From Psilocybe azurescens (Eukaryota > Basidiomycota > Agaricomycetes > Agaricales > Agrocybaceae): DNA of 64,000 bases. Of this stretch, positions 24,226-37,317 are shown piece after piece. The notes beneath the pieces are model-generated. The model ran no database searches, was not told the DNA's origin, and was given only the letters and a program-made list of their open reading frames with translations. The stretch is from assembly GCA_023853785.1 (NCBI GenBank), contig JAJIRX010000871.1, forward strand, positions 62,001 to 126,000, written 5' to 3'. The position numbers were made by a program, and so were the translations under genes. The first letter of the stretch is position 1; each line of letters opens with the position of its first letter.

Positions 24226-27200
24226 ATGTATTCGCACCAAAAGAAATCTACATTATCTACTTCTTCGCCAATCGTTCCAAGGTAGCTGTTGTCTCTTTTA
24301 CACCCTGGCATCCGCAGAGTCAGTATATTGACATAAATTAATCCAGATTCAATAGAACAGGCGCTGTGAGAGGCGGTCTCGTAGATATCAAAGTTTCAGG
24401 TACGGCAGAGTGCAAACTCGCCTATTCTATCTCCCTCTCCCTTTGATGTCTTTGATGTTGAGACTCGTCCTCCGCACTTATGCAGTAATCAGTGGAAGAG
24501 GATTTGTGAATCCTCACAAGTATCGACGGAAACCGACATTTACCGTCGAGCTGACGCTGGACAACGAGACAAAATATACCAATGCTGAACAAAGTGAAGA
24601 CCAAGTCGTCTTATGGGATTCTGGTTTTGTATTGTAAGTAGAGTTTCAAGTCGGAACAATCACTTCTTTATTGACGTACTTTTCTTGATGTTCTAGCTCT
24701 GCAGGTATAGCTTCATTCTTGAAGATTCGAGTATATTGCAAGCACAGGCATTCTGTAAAGGACCACGCGGTTGGAGAAGCGTCATTTGAAGTTCTCAGTG
24801 CTGAGAGGAATAAAGGTCAGGACTCTCACCAGATGAAGTTAAGCAAAAAGTAACAAGAGCATCACAGATATCGAAATCGGACTTTGCTCGCCAGACGGCT
24901 CGACGAGCCAGAAAACGTCAGTACAGGGATTTCTTAAACTTCATCTTAAGGTTGTTTTATCAACTAAGTTCAACATCCAACATAACGGCAACACCGAAAT
25001 CGACCTTCGCACAGCCAATTATCTCAAACAAATGGAGCTAATAATTGGCCCGATATCCTCACATAACTTAAGGCAGTTACCTCCAGCTTGGATTCGATTG
25101 TTTAATTCCCTTAATACGTTTTCTTCTCTCGCACGGTCGGTGGTTGAAGTGGGCATCAATGCATCAGCAATATTTCACGATGCTAATGAATACGGTGTTT
25201 AGCTGGACTCAAAGGCTAAAATTGCCTTCGGAGCTATCGCATTTGCAATCAAGGCAGGTCGTTCATGCCGGCCTAACGCTCACATTATCTGACATGATTA
25301 CGATTCTCTATAGGTCCTAGTCGACCAAATAAAACGCGACGAAAAGATCGACAACTTAGGCGGGATTATGAACGATCTGTACACATATGTCATCGACGCA
25401 TGTGCTGTGCGAAAAATCATATCATTCGAAAAGACGCTGCAGCGCTTGCTGACTCAGACAGCCGAGTGCGCCTACTTCATTATCGATTACCAAAGGATAT
25501 CAGCCTTCTGTGAGCCCTTGTGTCTTTGAGTTTTCTCCCTTTACACAATACTGATTAAAGCTCGGTAGCTCAAAGGGCAGTTATAAATTTGGTATCGAAT
25601 GCTGATACCATGATATCAAACTTCGAAGCTGCGTTCGGCGAGTTGAAGATTGCACTTATACTTGGTTCAAGCCTCCAGACCACCTTATTCTCATATCGGA
25701 TATTACAAACGGTGGAACACATTGGTAATCATTCATTCCATTGATGCTATATATGCACTTCTCAGAACAATATCTAGAAAATCTCATTCGAATCGACCGT
25801 CTCCCAATTCTAGAGGATGTGGGATGGGATTCCGAAAAGATATGCTTTCGTGGTACTCGCGAAAACACAATAAATAGCATTATTCGTTGGGCTTCAGGAA
25901 ATCTTGTGGACACAGCTTCGTCAAGCCGTGTCTGCATTTTGTCAGGGCCCATCGCCTCAGGAAAATCGACGATAGCGCATACGATTTCAAAGATGTTTCA
26001 TGAACAAAGTCGATTAGGGGCTGCCATATTTCTTCACGACCAAGTCGCCGACGCGAACTCAAAACGAATATCGAGCTCCATCGTTCATCAACTCGCCGGA
26101 TACGATACTGGTCTTCATTCACGAATTGCCGCGAAGATCAAGGCGGATCAATCTCTTACATGGGCCGACGCCAGGCGTCAATTCCATGCGCTCGTGGTTG
26201 AGACTACGTATGAAGCAGACAGTAAACTATTGATGATTGGCCCTGTTCTCATTGTCATTGATGGTTTGGATAGAATTGATGACGAAGAGCAAGTCAAATT
26301 TCTGTCCACCATTGCTGAACATTCCAAGAATCTTCCCGCCAACTTTCGCATCCTCCTGACATCTCGAGACGATAATACTGTGATGCAGAACACCCGGGTT
26401 CAAATGACAAGTCATGTGCATGCCGTAGGTTTCGACGATACGGAGAGCGGTTATAACGGCAACATCACAGAGTATATCTCCCAGTTATTATTAGGCCTGT
26501 TTCCGAGAAATTCCAAGGTTGCGACACAGTACCAGTTTCACGATTTACGGGATCAACTGGAGAAACGCGCAAGAGGGATGTTCTTCTGGGTTTCCACCCT
26601 CAACGATTCACTTATTACATGTGGAAGTGAAGATGACGATGTCTGCCTTCTTTTATCCCTTCTCTTGTCAAACGCATTTCCCCTTTCCAATAACGAAGCC
26701 ATGGATCACCTCTATCGAGCCATGTTCAAAGTATTCTTCCGCGATGAAAAGAGCGCTCAACACTTTTTCGTTTCTGTGATACAATCGCGTCGACGCATGA
26801 CACTGCCAGTTTTGAATCGGGTCGCTTGTATCCCGCCTATAAATCCGCATGAGGCAAACGACGCAGAGATTGCCCAATGGCTTGGTCTGATAATTGAAAT
26901 GGACCAAGACGAGCAAGGAGTACCGCTGTATGGTGTTCACCCCAGCCTCGAAGACTTCTTGACAAATCCACACCGGTGTCATGGGACTGGAGTTTACGTC
27001 GATCGGGAGATACCTCTGTACCAATCAACTTCAGCGGTGTGCGTCCATATCATGAACCAATTTCTTCGATACAACATTTGCAATATTGAAGACGCCATGA
27101 CTATGAACAAAGAGATCACCGACAGGAACAATCGTATCGAACAATATGTACCAAGGCGATTGCGCCATGCCTGCCGCAATTGGACCTTACAATTCGACTC

Positions 27201-28985
27201 AGAAGACGACTCAGATCTGGACAATACCCTACACTCGAAACTCCAATACTTTGTATCGACTCATATTCTTCACTGGATAGAAGTCATGAGCCTCTTGGGG
27301 CATTTTGACGACATCGAACCCGTTTTGTTACGCTTTCTACGCTGGATGCAGGTATTTGTGACACGCATACATACATTTAATATCATCTAATATGTCCGCG
27401 ACGGTACTAGGGACAAAATATCAAAAGTTCAGACGTGTTGCATGTGCTGACCGCAGATGCAATCCATTTCGTCAAGGTTTTCTCGGCAATGATTTCGAAA
27501 GCACCACTGCAGATTTACGTTTCCGCTCTCCCACTCATGCCCTCTGACACTTTATTGTTCCGACAATTCAGCAGAGAAAATTTTACAGGCAGATCCTATT
27601 CAAACCTCTACATAAACCACAAATGGACAATGCAGCGAAGTATCCCTCTTAATTACACCACATGCTTCTGTAGTGATGGCCGCAGTGCTCTTATAGCCCT
27701 GGGACCAACTACCCGAGGTCAGGTCATTCTCATGGACGCTCAAACGGGCGCTAAAATCCAACCCAGCGAGTACGATATCTGGACCGACAGTCAAATCCAA
27801 TCAATGGCTTTCACCCCTGAAGGCCAACATCTAGCAATTGTCACGGTCAAGGGCGAAATCATTATTTACGACGTTCGAACTGGTTCACGCATCCATTCAT
27901 CCAGTATAGATATCGCCGAAACGTCCATTTTATACTCGCGAAATAACACAACAATGCTAATTGTCAGCAAGTACCGGAAAACGGATGGCACGCTACTGAT
28001 TCAATGTCGTGTCTGCAATGCTCGCATGATATCTCCTCTCGCTTCTCTTTCCCACTCAGTTTTTATTCTTCCTTCCGATGCATCAGTGCTACTCATGCCT
28101 ACATGTAATCCGTCATGTATTGCTCTGTGCCCGGATGGACAAACGCTCGCCATCCCCAACGAAGTTGGCATCCAGGTCTTTGACTTGGGTAGTGGTAAAA
28201 TCATTGATATTGTCGCCAAACACTCCCGCGTGCTAGGTCTAGAGGAGTTGGACAGATGTCTTGTCGCCTGGTCGCCCGACGCTGCTTTCATAGCAGTTGC
28301 ATTGCTGGGAGAGGGCTCAATCAGTCTTTGGTCTTGCCGAGATGGGGTTGCCGTTTGGACAATTGACATCGACGAAACGAGCGCTTCAGCGGACTCATAT
28401 GCACTGGACATCTCCGTGGACTCGTCGCGAATAGCTTTTGCCTGGTCATATTCTGATAATAGGGGACATTCCATTTTCAGGATGCAGATCTGGGACACGA
28501 AGACAGCAAGACAAGTCGGAAACGAAACAATCGACGAAGGGACAACTGTATGCCCGAAAAGAAATATATCGATTCTGCCCGATGGTCATAAAATCGTCAG
28601 TTGGTCAAACGCGTGCAGACGTGATGGCAGTCCGTCGAAAAGCCTCGTATATTACTTTTCGGACACATCGCCGGCGTATATGTCGGACCTTCCAATATTT
28701 CGCAAGCTCCAATCTCACGAACCCGAGGACACACATGTACCCACCGTATCAATATCTTTTTCTGTGGACAGACCAAGCAAAGAATACTCATCTACAGTAG
28801 ACGCTGATGGATGGGTTATCGACATCTGGGGAACACGAATAATCCTTGTCCCTTATCCTAATTTTGATGTTGTTACCTCTCTATGCCTTCCGACATCTAT
28901 ATCCCTGTCAATACGGAATCCAGAAACCAGGGGGACGGTCTTGAAATGCATTCTGAAATGGAGCCAGGTGTCAAGCACGGATTAA
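24226..28985 (+). CDS. NLR-like STAND NTPase 2: tandem paralogue of the gene at 18601
   Basis: Same architecture as copy 1 and without a frame break. The start MYSHQKKSTLSTSSPIVPR is at 24226; the ATG used by copy 1 closer to the first intron is lost here. The C2-like part reads GLVDIKVS, VISGRGFVNPHKYRRKPTF, VVLWDSGF and VGEASFEVLSAER. The helical region has VDQIKRDEKIDNLGGIMNDL. The ATPase has Walker A GPIASGKSTIAHTISK, Walker B VLIVIDGLDRIDDEEQ and FRILLTSRDDN. The propeller shows QSMAFTPEGQHLAIV, VAWSPDAAFIAVAL and MQIWDTKTARQ, ending WSQVSSTD. Divergence from copy 1 is uneven: the ATPase core is almost identical at DNA level while the C2, helical and outer propeller parts differ clearly. 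ATP-dependent oligomerisation is expected from the family; effector mechanism and ligand are unknown. Confidence 0.85.
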
Positions 28986-29558
28986 ACCTCAGCATCGAAG
29001 CGGGCGAATAACAAGTGACCTCACAAGCCTTGCACAAGACACCGAAATAAAAGCAAAAGTCAGGTCGGGAGATGGTAGAAAACATACTCAACAGAACGGC
29101 GAATCTGGTCGTCTGACATGTGACATCTAGCGCAAACGTTGACTTGAAGGGATCCTCGGAAATGAAAAGCGGACACAGTATGACGCAGTCAGGAGGCACG
29201 CGGTACATATACACACGCAGCGATAAGTCTGGGGAGTGGTGATAACGATAGTGAACAGCTAGGTTACATACAAAGCAGTACAAGGAGTAGAATAGATTTG
29301 AAGCGGGGAGCTGAGAGTTAGGAAGCCAAAAGAGGTATTACAACAAGATAAGAGAAGCGAAGAAATACAGTCGAAGCTATTATTAGTCCAGATGTTAATA
29401 AGGGAACACAGTGGGGTGTGAAGCGGAGGATGGAGGGGTAGAGGGGTATATCGAGGACCGAGGTTGTTGTCCGGGGTAGCCAAGACATTATCTGATAACC
29501 AACAGCCAGCAGGCCACAGTCCAAACCGAATATCCCAACCCAACCTAACGTAAAAATA
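28986..29558. other. Intergenic region between convergent genes
   Basis: Shared 3' flank of NLR 2 (+) and the acetyltransferase gene (-). Small minus-strand frames here show no conserved content. No gene is seen. Confidence 0.45.
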
Positions 29559-30638
29559 TCAACGAGCCGACACCTCATCCTCGTCGTCGGAATACGGCGA
29601 GACACATATCGCGCGATACGATGCCTCACGCCTCCTGCTCGCGTACCTCTTGCTCAATGATGACTCCGCAGGCGGCGTGTTCTCGCCCCCTTCGTCATTC
29701 GGACTTCCCTGCGGCATGACGGCGAGCACTAGCCGGAACGCGTCCTTCCCATTTAGATAAAACCGATACAGCCGTTTCTCGCGGATGAACCCCAAGGACT
29801 CGTAGAGTGAGAGCGCGGCAAAGTTGTCGTATTCCGTTTCAAGCACGACCTGCATGACATTTGGGATGGAATGCGATAGGGTAAAAAGGGAACGTGGGTG
29901 AGAAGGAAGGGGTGCAAACAGGAATAAGTACGATTGGACGTGGCACGGCAAGATACGATATGAAACGAAACGAATGGTTGGCGCGACGAAAAGGAAACGG
30001 AAGAAACGGAGAAACCAAGGGCAAAGAGAACAGAATGACTAACCTCATCCACCCCATCCTGCTTCATGGCCTGAATCGAGTTTTGCACGAGCGAGCTAGC
30101 TATAATATCCCATAGAAACACCCAAAGGGACAGGGAAAAAGAAAAAAAGTTGAGTCCGCACCAGAGGTGGTTTTCCCATAATCTAAGATATCCTGTGAGG
30201 ACGAAAAGGAGGGGGAAACGTGGACTAACCTATACCTCGCTTCCTCCACTTTTTATCAACGCTGAGCATCGCAATGTAGCCTCTGTTCGCAAGATCGTTG
30301 TGCATACTCTGCTTGCACACAATTACTCCTACCGGGGCGGCGTCGACGGAATCGGCTGGGTACGCCTGTAGATAAAAGTTGATTAATTATGGAGCACACT
30401 GCACAACGCGGAACAGGACATACAAGAAATGAAAGATGAGGCCTAGAAACGCGGTAATCGGGTCAATATTGGCAATTGAGAGTGATCACACGACGCGAAG
30501 AGCTCACCATTGATGTAGGAAGTAACGAAAGGTGTATATGACATATGGCTCACTGAGCTCGCTCTGGACCAAAGCCATGATATGTGGGAGATCCGACTCG
30601 CCTACGTACTGACGATAGAGTATAGAACTAGAAGCCAT
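29559..30638 (-). CDS. NAA30: N-alpha-acetyltransferase 30, catalytic subunit of NatC
   Basis: GNAT-fold enzyme that acetylates nascent proteins starting Met-Leu/Ile/Phe/Trp, working on the ribosome with NAA35 and NAA38. The start at 30638 gives [20 protein letters not shown] and [17 protein letters not shown], the NAA30 pattern. The acetyl-CoA loop is [12 protein letters not shown] (R-x-x-G-x-A). A further exon gives [18 protein letters not shown]. After an intron comes [20 protein letters not shown] and [20 protein letters not shown], which is diagnostic for this subunit. An acidic, Arg/Ser-rich tail of about 50 residues (to ...DDEDEVSAR) extends beyond the fold. Four or five exons; the stop is at 29559. 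Family and subunit identity are confident; the long tail may be lineage-specific. Confidence 0.92.
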
Positions 30639-30780
30639 GAGATAAGTATGCGCCGGATGGTGGTTGTTCAAGGAAAGGAAGCGAAGTAGCGAGCTGTCAC
30701 ACTTATATGTCCACGAGTCACACTCTTCCCCATAATTGAATTTCATTATCGTAAGTACAGAAACAAACGAATGCTTCTAA

Positions 30781-33147
30781 TTATGCATCGATAGTATCAA
30801 CGCGAGCATCACCCTTTTTTTCTCCGCTGAACGATCCGCTGGCAGAGTCCGATGATGATGCTTCGACGTTGGCCACAGGTCCCGTAAACCAATGCACGCC
30901 ACCCACCACCGGAAGATAATAGTACAGCAATGAAAGCACCATGACCCCTCCGAACACCGCAATCGTATAGTTCATATCTTCCACAGACGTCGTGGGAGTA
31001 GTTGGGAATAAGAATACCACACTCATGAAAGACATGAACAGCACGGCGATAATGGCTATGGGGAGACTCTGCCAACACACACAAATCAGTAACCAAACTT
31101 TTGGGGCAAGCCTGTTCGGACCCACCAGAACACCGCAATTAAAGGGCCCGGGTTTGAAGTTATTGTCGCCCAAGAACCGAGCAGCGATTGGCACTGCATA
31201 CGCAAAATAAAGCCCAACGACCGACAGAGCAAACACCGCGTTGATAGCTTGGTTGCCTGCAAATACAAGCAGACCTAACGCGATCGACAATATGGCATCA
31301 TACCATACGGTGTTGACAGGTGTCTTGGTGTAACTATTCATCCTATACAACCAACTAGAGAACGGGAGGGCTGATGCAGTTGGTTAGGCCAGGCGATAGA
31401 ACTCTAATGGAAAGATGCATACCAGAATCACGACTGAACGCAAATGTCTGACGACTTGCAGCCAACAGCTGGCATGCATGTTAGATTAATACAGTACAAA
31501 CCAAGATATCACGTACCATACTGGAGCCCATCATATACTGCACGATGACAACAATCGACCAGATAGCAAGCGTTGGTTTTTCGCCAAAGCTATTGAAGAA
31601 TATCTGTGCCATGGGTTGTTCACTCTCATTAAGAGCGGCCAAATCCGTGCCCATGCAGAAGGCCAACGACATATTGATTGCTGTAAAATATATCAGCGTT
31701 GACTACAGATAAAGTTTTCAGACACGCACCCCATCCAAGAATACCAGCAATTCCAATGGCATTGACTATGGCCCACGGAACGGCAACAGCAGCGTTTGAC
31801 GCTTCCTCACTGATGTGTACACTGGAGTCGAAAGAGCCTATACAGACCGATAAGAACGGTAAACCTCACGACAGTCATCTTAACAATTTACATATCGTCC
31901 AAAGTGGTGCGAGGAAGCTCAGAATGAAAGCATAACCGTCTGTCCATCCGTTACCTATGCAGCAATGAACACTGATCAGCGTATGAGTGACATTCTCCTA
32001 TAAATGTTCACGTACTATTATAAAAGTCCCCAAGTGCCACCTTGGCCGAATTCTTGAATTCACGCGGTGTAGCGGCAGGAAGCGCAATAATGATAGCAAG
32101 ACATAGCCTGAGTGATCTTATATCAGAGATGAACGAACATTGCGAATGCAAGATACTCACAGAACATTAAGAATGACATAAACAGTTTGCAGTCGCGCCA
32201 ACACCGCCGTTCCAAGACAGCAAATAATGGCATGAGAAATAACGATGGCTGCGTAAACACCACTATAACCGACATCTTTAGCAACCCGGCCACACGATAG
32301 CAATCGAATCAAGAAGAACACCTACAAAAGTTGTGCGGAAGTTGGGGTGAAGGATCCATTCGATCCGATCGTAGCCGCAGCCATAATTTGCACGGCACAC
32401 CCCCAATCAATCGATGCCACAGACGCTATAGATCCTATCGTGTTCGCGTCTGCAAAAATAAACACCATCGTCATCATTTGAGGTTAAACGCCTATCCTGA
32501 CAAGCAGCAGCAGCAAAAACCACGCACATCCAACCGACCAGCACAGCACATTCCTCCACCGTGCGGATGATAAAGAATACGTCCAAAAGTACAACTTTTC
32601 AAATGGGAAGAAATACCAGCAGTGCAAAAGGAAGGTTAGCAAATATAGAACTCCATAAAGATAAAATTAGATTGGGCTCACCCCACCAGAGGTTGGAGCT
32701 GCTGACGCCAGCTCCGCCATAGATATGCCCACGAACAGGATGAATATACTAGCCACCAACCACTTCAGAAATAGTCAGCATAAGACTTTCCAAAACACTA
32801 GTCTCGTCCTCCATGGGCAGAAAATTTGAATAAGCAACTCACCCCCAAACCATCGCTGGTCCTCCTCCATTAGGTATCGCGTAGAATAACACCGACGCTA
32901 TAGACGGCAAGAGCCCAATAATCGAGAACGCAATCCCAAAGACCTATGTACCAATTTGCAAAAGCCCTTGATCAGCCAAGATCCAAACCTTCCTCATAGA
33001 GACTAATGTACACACCTCTAGAGGTTTAAATGCCCTTTTAAACTCCTGTTTGTATCCGAGCGCAGCCAGAAGTGCTTCGTCCTTTTGTCTAATTTCATCT
33101 TTCTGGGAAGTGCGGGTTTCGGTAGCGGAACCAAAACCGATTGCCAT
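30781..33147 (-). CDS. Amino-acid/GABA permease, APC superfamily (copy 1)
   Basis: Plasma-membrane or vacuolar proton-coupled transporter of the APC superfamily, nearest to the fungal GABA/choline permease type. The start at 33147 gives MAIGFGSATETRTSQKDE and the cytoplasmic segment KDEALLAALGYKQEFKRAF. Helix 1 reads FGIAFSIIGLLPSIASVLFY with PNGGGPAMVWG, followed by ISMAELASAAPTSGG and LYFWTYSLSSARWRNVLCW. Later exons give GSIASVASIDWGCAVQIMAA, SHAIICCLGTAVLARLQTVY, INMSLAFCMGTDLAALNESE and LLAASRQTFAFSRDSALPFS. The end has NSYTKTPVNTVW, ARFLGDNNFKPGPFNCG, MNYTIAVFGGVMVLSLLYYY and a hydrophilic tail ending VDTIDA. About twelve helices are encoded by more than ten exons. It lies head-to-tail with a paralogue and a dead third copy. 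Substrate not determinable from sequence. Confidence 0.85.
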
Positions 33148-34459
33148 GGTGGAAGTAAAAGGAAAAGGTGAATGTTGGAATCAACTACCAGCGAGGCGTG
33201 GAGCTATGTCCAGTGGAAGAACCCTAATAGAAACTCTAACAGGTTCCCACCCGCTGACCGATACCAATGAACAAGGTTCGTGGGTGGTTGGAGATAAGCA
33301 CCATGGGACCACCGATATCCCATAAGTATTCTAAATATACTTACCTAGAATCTCTGGGCCTACCGCGAATCGACAGGCGGGAAAACGAGGGCCCCGGTCT
33401 CTCTACACGGATGGGTGGAAAAGGGGATAACATGATAGCAGAATGCAAATATAAAACTTTGATAGGAAATCATATGACAGAGATAGTGTCAAAGAGCACT
33501 GAGCACAAACCCCTGATCCATCGATGGATAGAGTTGGTATCGATAACATGTCCAGGGATCGGCATCCACTTTCCTTTGTTAAAACAGATATTCAGGAGTT
33601 TTCTTTTCAGAATATGGACACTTCAGACGGTGGAGAAAGGTTTAGCAGCGCTCTCGGAAGATTCAATGAATGGGACAACTGGAGGTGCATATGGTACAGC
33701 ACTTCGTTGGCGTCGGTGAGAGAAATTGAATCAATAATTCCACGTGACAATAGTTATTTATAGTTACCATTCGGCGTCAGCCGGGCCTCGAGTGAGGACT
33801 TACAACTCCAACAGCAGTAGAATGGAACACCAGCGTCTAACTTTAGCACAATTTGAGCAACCCAGAGGTGCTCCGATGAGAAAAAACAGGTAGTAGGAAT
33901 TTTTGACTCAAGGACAGGAGCCGCAAATGATTTGTATCGAGGCAAGTTTGAGCGGTGGCCAAGCATGCCATTTAGTGTCAGTGTTTCACACGACTTGGCA
34001 ATTGCAGGCAGTTACAATGCATGAAATTTGTTCCAAATACAATCAATGCGTTGTACATACTTCTATTCCGACATCGGTATCAGTCATGACCTCATGTTGG
34101 ACAAGGTGTATACGTGCATGCGAGGTACTTACACGTTTATATTGCGTGGTTTGTACGACATGAATGCCGACTTGATTACGGGGATGAGAGGAACAAGCAG
34201 TATATACTCGTTGAACAGCAAATTGAAATATCGAGGCAAGCTGCTCTTCTCATAGATATCGCTAAAACATCCTACTACTATCAAGCTCCGGTACCCGCAA
34301 GGTCACTGTCAACAGTCACCGGACAGGCTCACCTGGGCCAGATAGTGAACGTCATACTAATTCCTCCCCCATATAACCTTTTAAGTTCGTCAAATCTAAG
34401 TATAGACCGACTGGTGGCAACTATTACTCCAACAAAGTTCAGGAATCGGTAATGTTAGC
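33148..34459. other. Intergenic region between permease copies
   Basis: Upstream flank of permease copy 1 and 3' flank of copy 2. Several plus-strand open frames (for example 33267-33719 and 34114-34452) lack recognisable domains and look accidental. No gene is supported. Confidence 0.4.
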
Positions 34460-36736
34460 CTAGAAGTCATTCTTCTTTTCCCCACTAAACGACCCAGTGC
34501 TTGCAGAATCCGACAGTGGTTCGATGTTAGCCACAGGTCCCTTGAACCAATGCACGCCTCCGACGACCGGGAAGTAGTAGTATATCAGGGAAAGAGCCAT
34601 CACTCCTCCAAAGATGGCGATCGTGTAATTCATATTCTCCACACTCGTCGTTGGCGTGGTCGGGAATAAAAATACGACGCTCATGAACGTCATGAATGAG
34701 ACAGCAGTAACTGCAATTGGTAAACTCTGAGATATGATTGAGATACTATGACCTTCTGATCAGATCGAATCAATAACCCACCAAAACACCACAATTAAAA
34801 GACCCGGGCTTGAAATCGTTGGTACCCAAGAACCGAGCGGTAATTGGGACAGCGAGTGCATAGTATAACCCAATAATTCCCAGAGAAAACAACGCACTGA
34901 TAGCCTGAGGTCCTGCGAATACGAGGAGACCCAGTGCAGTTGCGAAGGTGGCAACAAACCACACGGTGTTGACAGGGGTCTTTGTATAGCTGTTCATTCT
35001 GTACAACCAGCGAGAAAACGGGAGAGCTGCGAGTGTTATTCAAATAATAGAGAAGTAAGAGAGATCCACATACCTGAGTCGCGACTGAAAGCGAATGACT
35101 GACGGCTCGCGGACAGGAGCTACAGTTTGTGTCAGTTAGCTAATTTAAAGGTTAAGAAATGATTCTTACAAAACTAGAACCCATCATGTATTGAACAAGT
35201 ACAACAAATGACCAAATTACGAGTGTCGGTTTATGACCAAAGCTGTTGAAGAAAATTGCCGCCATGGGTTGTTCGCTGCTTATGAGAGTCAGCAAATCAC
35301 CTCCCATGCAGAACGCCAACGACATATTAATAGCTGCAATATTCTTTTCATTCGATAGGCACAGGTTACACATAATGGCAACATACCCCATCCAAGAACA
35401 CCTGATATTCCAATAGCACAAACAATTGCCCAAGGAACGGCGATTGAGGCATTTGAAGCTTCTTCGCTGATGTGTACTGCGGAATCGAAGCCACCTGCGA
35501 AGATAGCTCAAACCCTTGATCACAGCACAAGATATTTTGACGCATACATATGGTCCATAAAGGTGCCGTGAAGCTCATAATAAACGCATAACCATTGGGA
35601 TATCCATTCGCTAATTGAAGGAGGTACCTGCTCAGAGATAAGACAAGAATTATAATTGAGATTACCATTAGCAAAGTCCCAAAGTGCAACTTTTGCCGAG
35701 TTCTTGAACTCATGGGGTGTAGCAGCAGGTAGGGCAATTATTATGGCAAGACAAAGCCTAACCAATTATGTTTATAAAAGAGAATACTTGGAAAGATCGA
35801 GAAACCATGCTACTTACAGCACATTAAGAGCAACGTAGACACTTTGCAGGCGGGCCAATATTGAAGTTCCAAGACAACAGGTAAAGGCATGTGAAATTGT
35901 GATGGCTGCATACACACCACTAGGATAATCGATGTAACCATTAGTTGAAAGATGGTTCGGATTCCAAACAGAATTGAAGAAAGGACTTACAATAACTGTG
36001 CTGACGTTGGTGAGAATGTACCATTAGACCCAATTGAAGCAGCTGCCATAATCTGGACAGCACACCCCCAATTAATCGAGGCAACCCCCGCGATACTGCC
36101 TATCGTATTGGAGTCTACAAGGAGCAGTCTGTTCAATAATATGTTTTTTAAATGGCTATAGGAGACAGAACACATACAGCCAACAGTCCAACAAAGTACG
36201 TTTTTCCATCGTGGCGAGGAGAGAGAGTAGGTCCAGAAATACAACTTGAAATGGCTGTCAGCAATCCGAGTCAATAGAGGAGTGGTAGATGCCTACTCCG
36301 CCAGATGTTGGAGCTGCTGATGCAAGCTCTGCTATAGCGATACCCACGAACATGATGAAGATGCTAGCCACCAGCCACTGAGTTGCGGAAAGTCAGCTTG
36401 ATTTCTCCTCAAAAGACAGACCTTGCGGAGCACTCACCCCCAGACCATAGCCGGGCCTCCACCGTTAGGTATCGCAAAGAATAAAACCGACGCTATAGAG
36501 GGTAGAATTCCCATGATTGAGAATGCAATCCCAAAAACCTGTCGATGTGATATGATAGATCACAGATTAGACTATACTCGGCAAAATCGCATCGGTGAAC
36601 TAAAACATACCTCGAGGGGCTTAAAAGCTCTCTTGAACTCTTGCTTATACCCAAGAGTGGCTAAAAGAGCTTCGTCCTTTTGCCTGATGGCATCATTCCT
36701 GGACGAATCTCCATCGACAGTGAAACCAGAAGACAT
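34460..36736 (-). CDS. Amino-acid/GABA permease, APC superfamily (copy 2)
   Basis: Paralogue of the permease at 30781-33147 with the same exon layout. The start at 36736 gives MSSGFTVDGDSSRNDAIRQK and DEALLATLGYKQEFKRAF. Recognisable blocks are FGIAFSIMGILPSIASVLF, PNGGGPAMVWG, IAELASAAPTSGG, LYFWTYSLSSPRWKNVLCW and GSIAGVASINWGCAVQIMAA. Others are INMSLAFCMGGDLLTLISSE, MNSYTKTPVNTVWFVATFA, ARFLGTNDFKPGSFNCG and MNYTIAIFGGVMALSLIYYY, with a tail ending FSGEKKNDF at 34460. No stop or frame break was found inside the exons I could follow. Divergence from copy 1 lies mainly in the N-terminal tail and in loops, suggesting two working transporters with possibly different substrates. Confidence 0.83.
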
Positions 36737-36996
36737 GAGAGGAATTTAAGGTCGGCGGTACAGTGCAATCACGGCAATGTGGTTCTCGAAAAGAGAGATC
36801 TTATACACTCCAGCTTCACTGATCAGGTATTTATAAAGTCTAAAATCCGGACATGTTAGCTCGCTTAGATACGCTTCTCAATGCGTTGCTCTGGCTCTCA
36901 CATATTTTTAAAATCTTCACACTCAACTGGTATTTTTGAGATAGTTATGAGCTTTATCACCATATATTCTCATTCAATAGCCATCTTTCCTTTGAA
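36737..36996. other. Upstream flank of permease copy 2
   Basis: Probable promoter of the minus-strand permease gene. AT-rich, without a distinct motif. Confidence 0.35.
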
Positions 36997-37317
36997 ATGC
37001 CATGTACATCACGCATTTACGAAGCTATATTCCAAGTACCCGCTGAAACATTGACTTTTCAAATTGAGACAGGCAAATCAAGACAGTATAAAATCTACCA
37101 AGTTGGAACCTCCACAAAGCTCCTAAAGTGTGATATATGTGGGCTATTTCTCGCCCTCAAGGGTAGATCTCCACAGTTATTACAACAGCATCGAGGAAAA
37201 AAGAATGTGAGAAAATGGTCCGACGAGACTGTTCGCGTAATACCACAAGAAGTTCAGCATGACGAAAATAGTAGAGTGTTGCGCAAAGGAGGCTTATCGA
37301 GTGTTTCTGCAATATAA
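36997..37317 (+). CDS. Small hypothetical protein with a zinc-finger-like Cys/His motif
   Basis: Single-exon open frame of 106 residues (MPCTSRIYEAIFQVPAETLT...). It contains LKCDICGLFLALKGRS followed by LLQQHRGKK, a C-x2-C...H arrangement like the first half of a C2H2/BED-type finger. The second histidine or cysteine ligand is not evident. Proteins starting with such a single finger are common in agaric genomes. A TATA-like AT-rich stretch lies upstream. Whether it is expressed is uncertain: the frame is short and has no visible intron or paralogue in the window. Confidence 0.35.
   Translation: MPCTSRIYEAIFQVPAETLTFQIETGKSRQYKIYQVGTSTKLLKCDICGLFLALKGRSPQLLQQHRGKKNVRKWSDETVRVIPQEVQHDENSRVLRKGGLSSVSAI

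Noticed and set aside
29318..29629. Minus-strand frames downstream of NAA30 as extra genes
   Set aside because: They overlap each other in different frames and lack recognisable content; they lie in the 3' flank.
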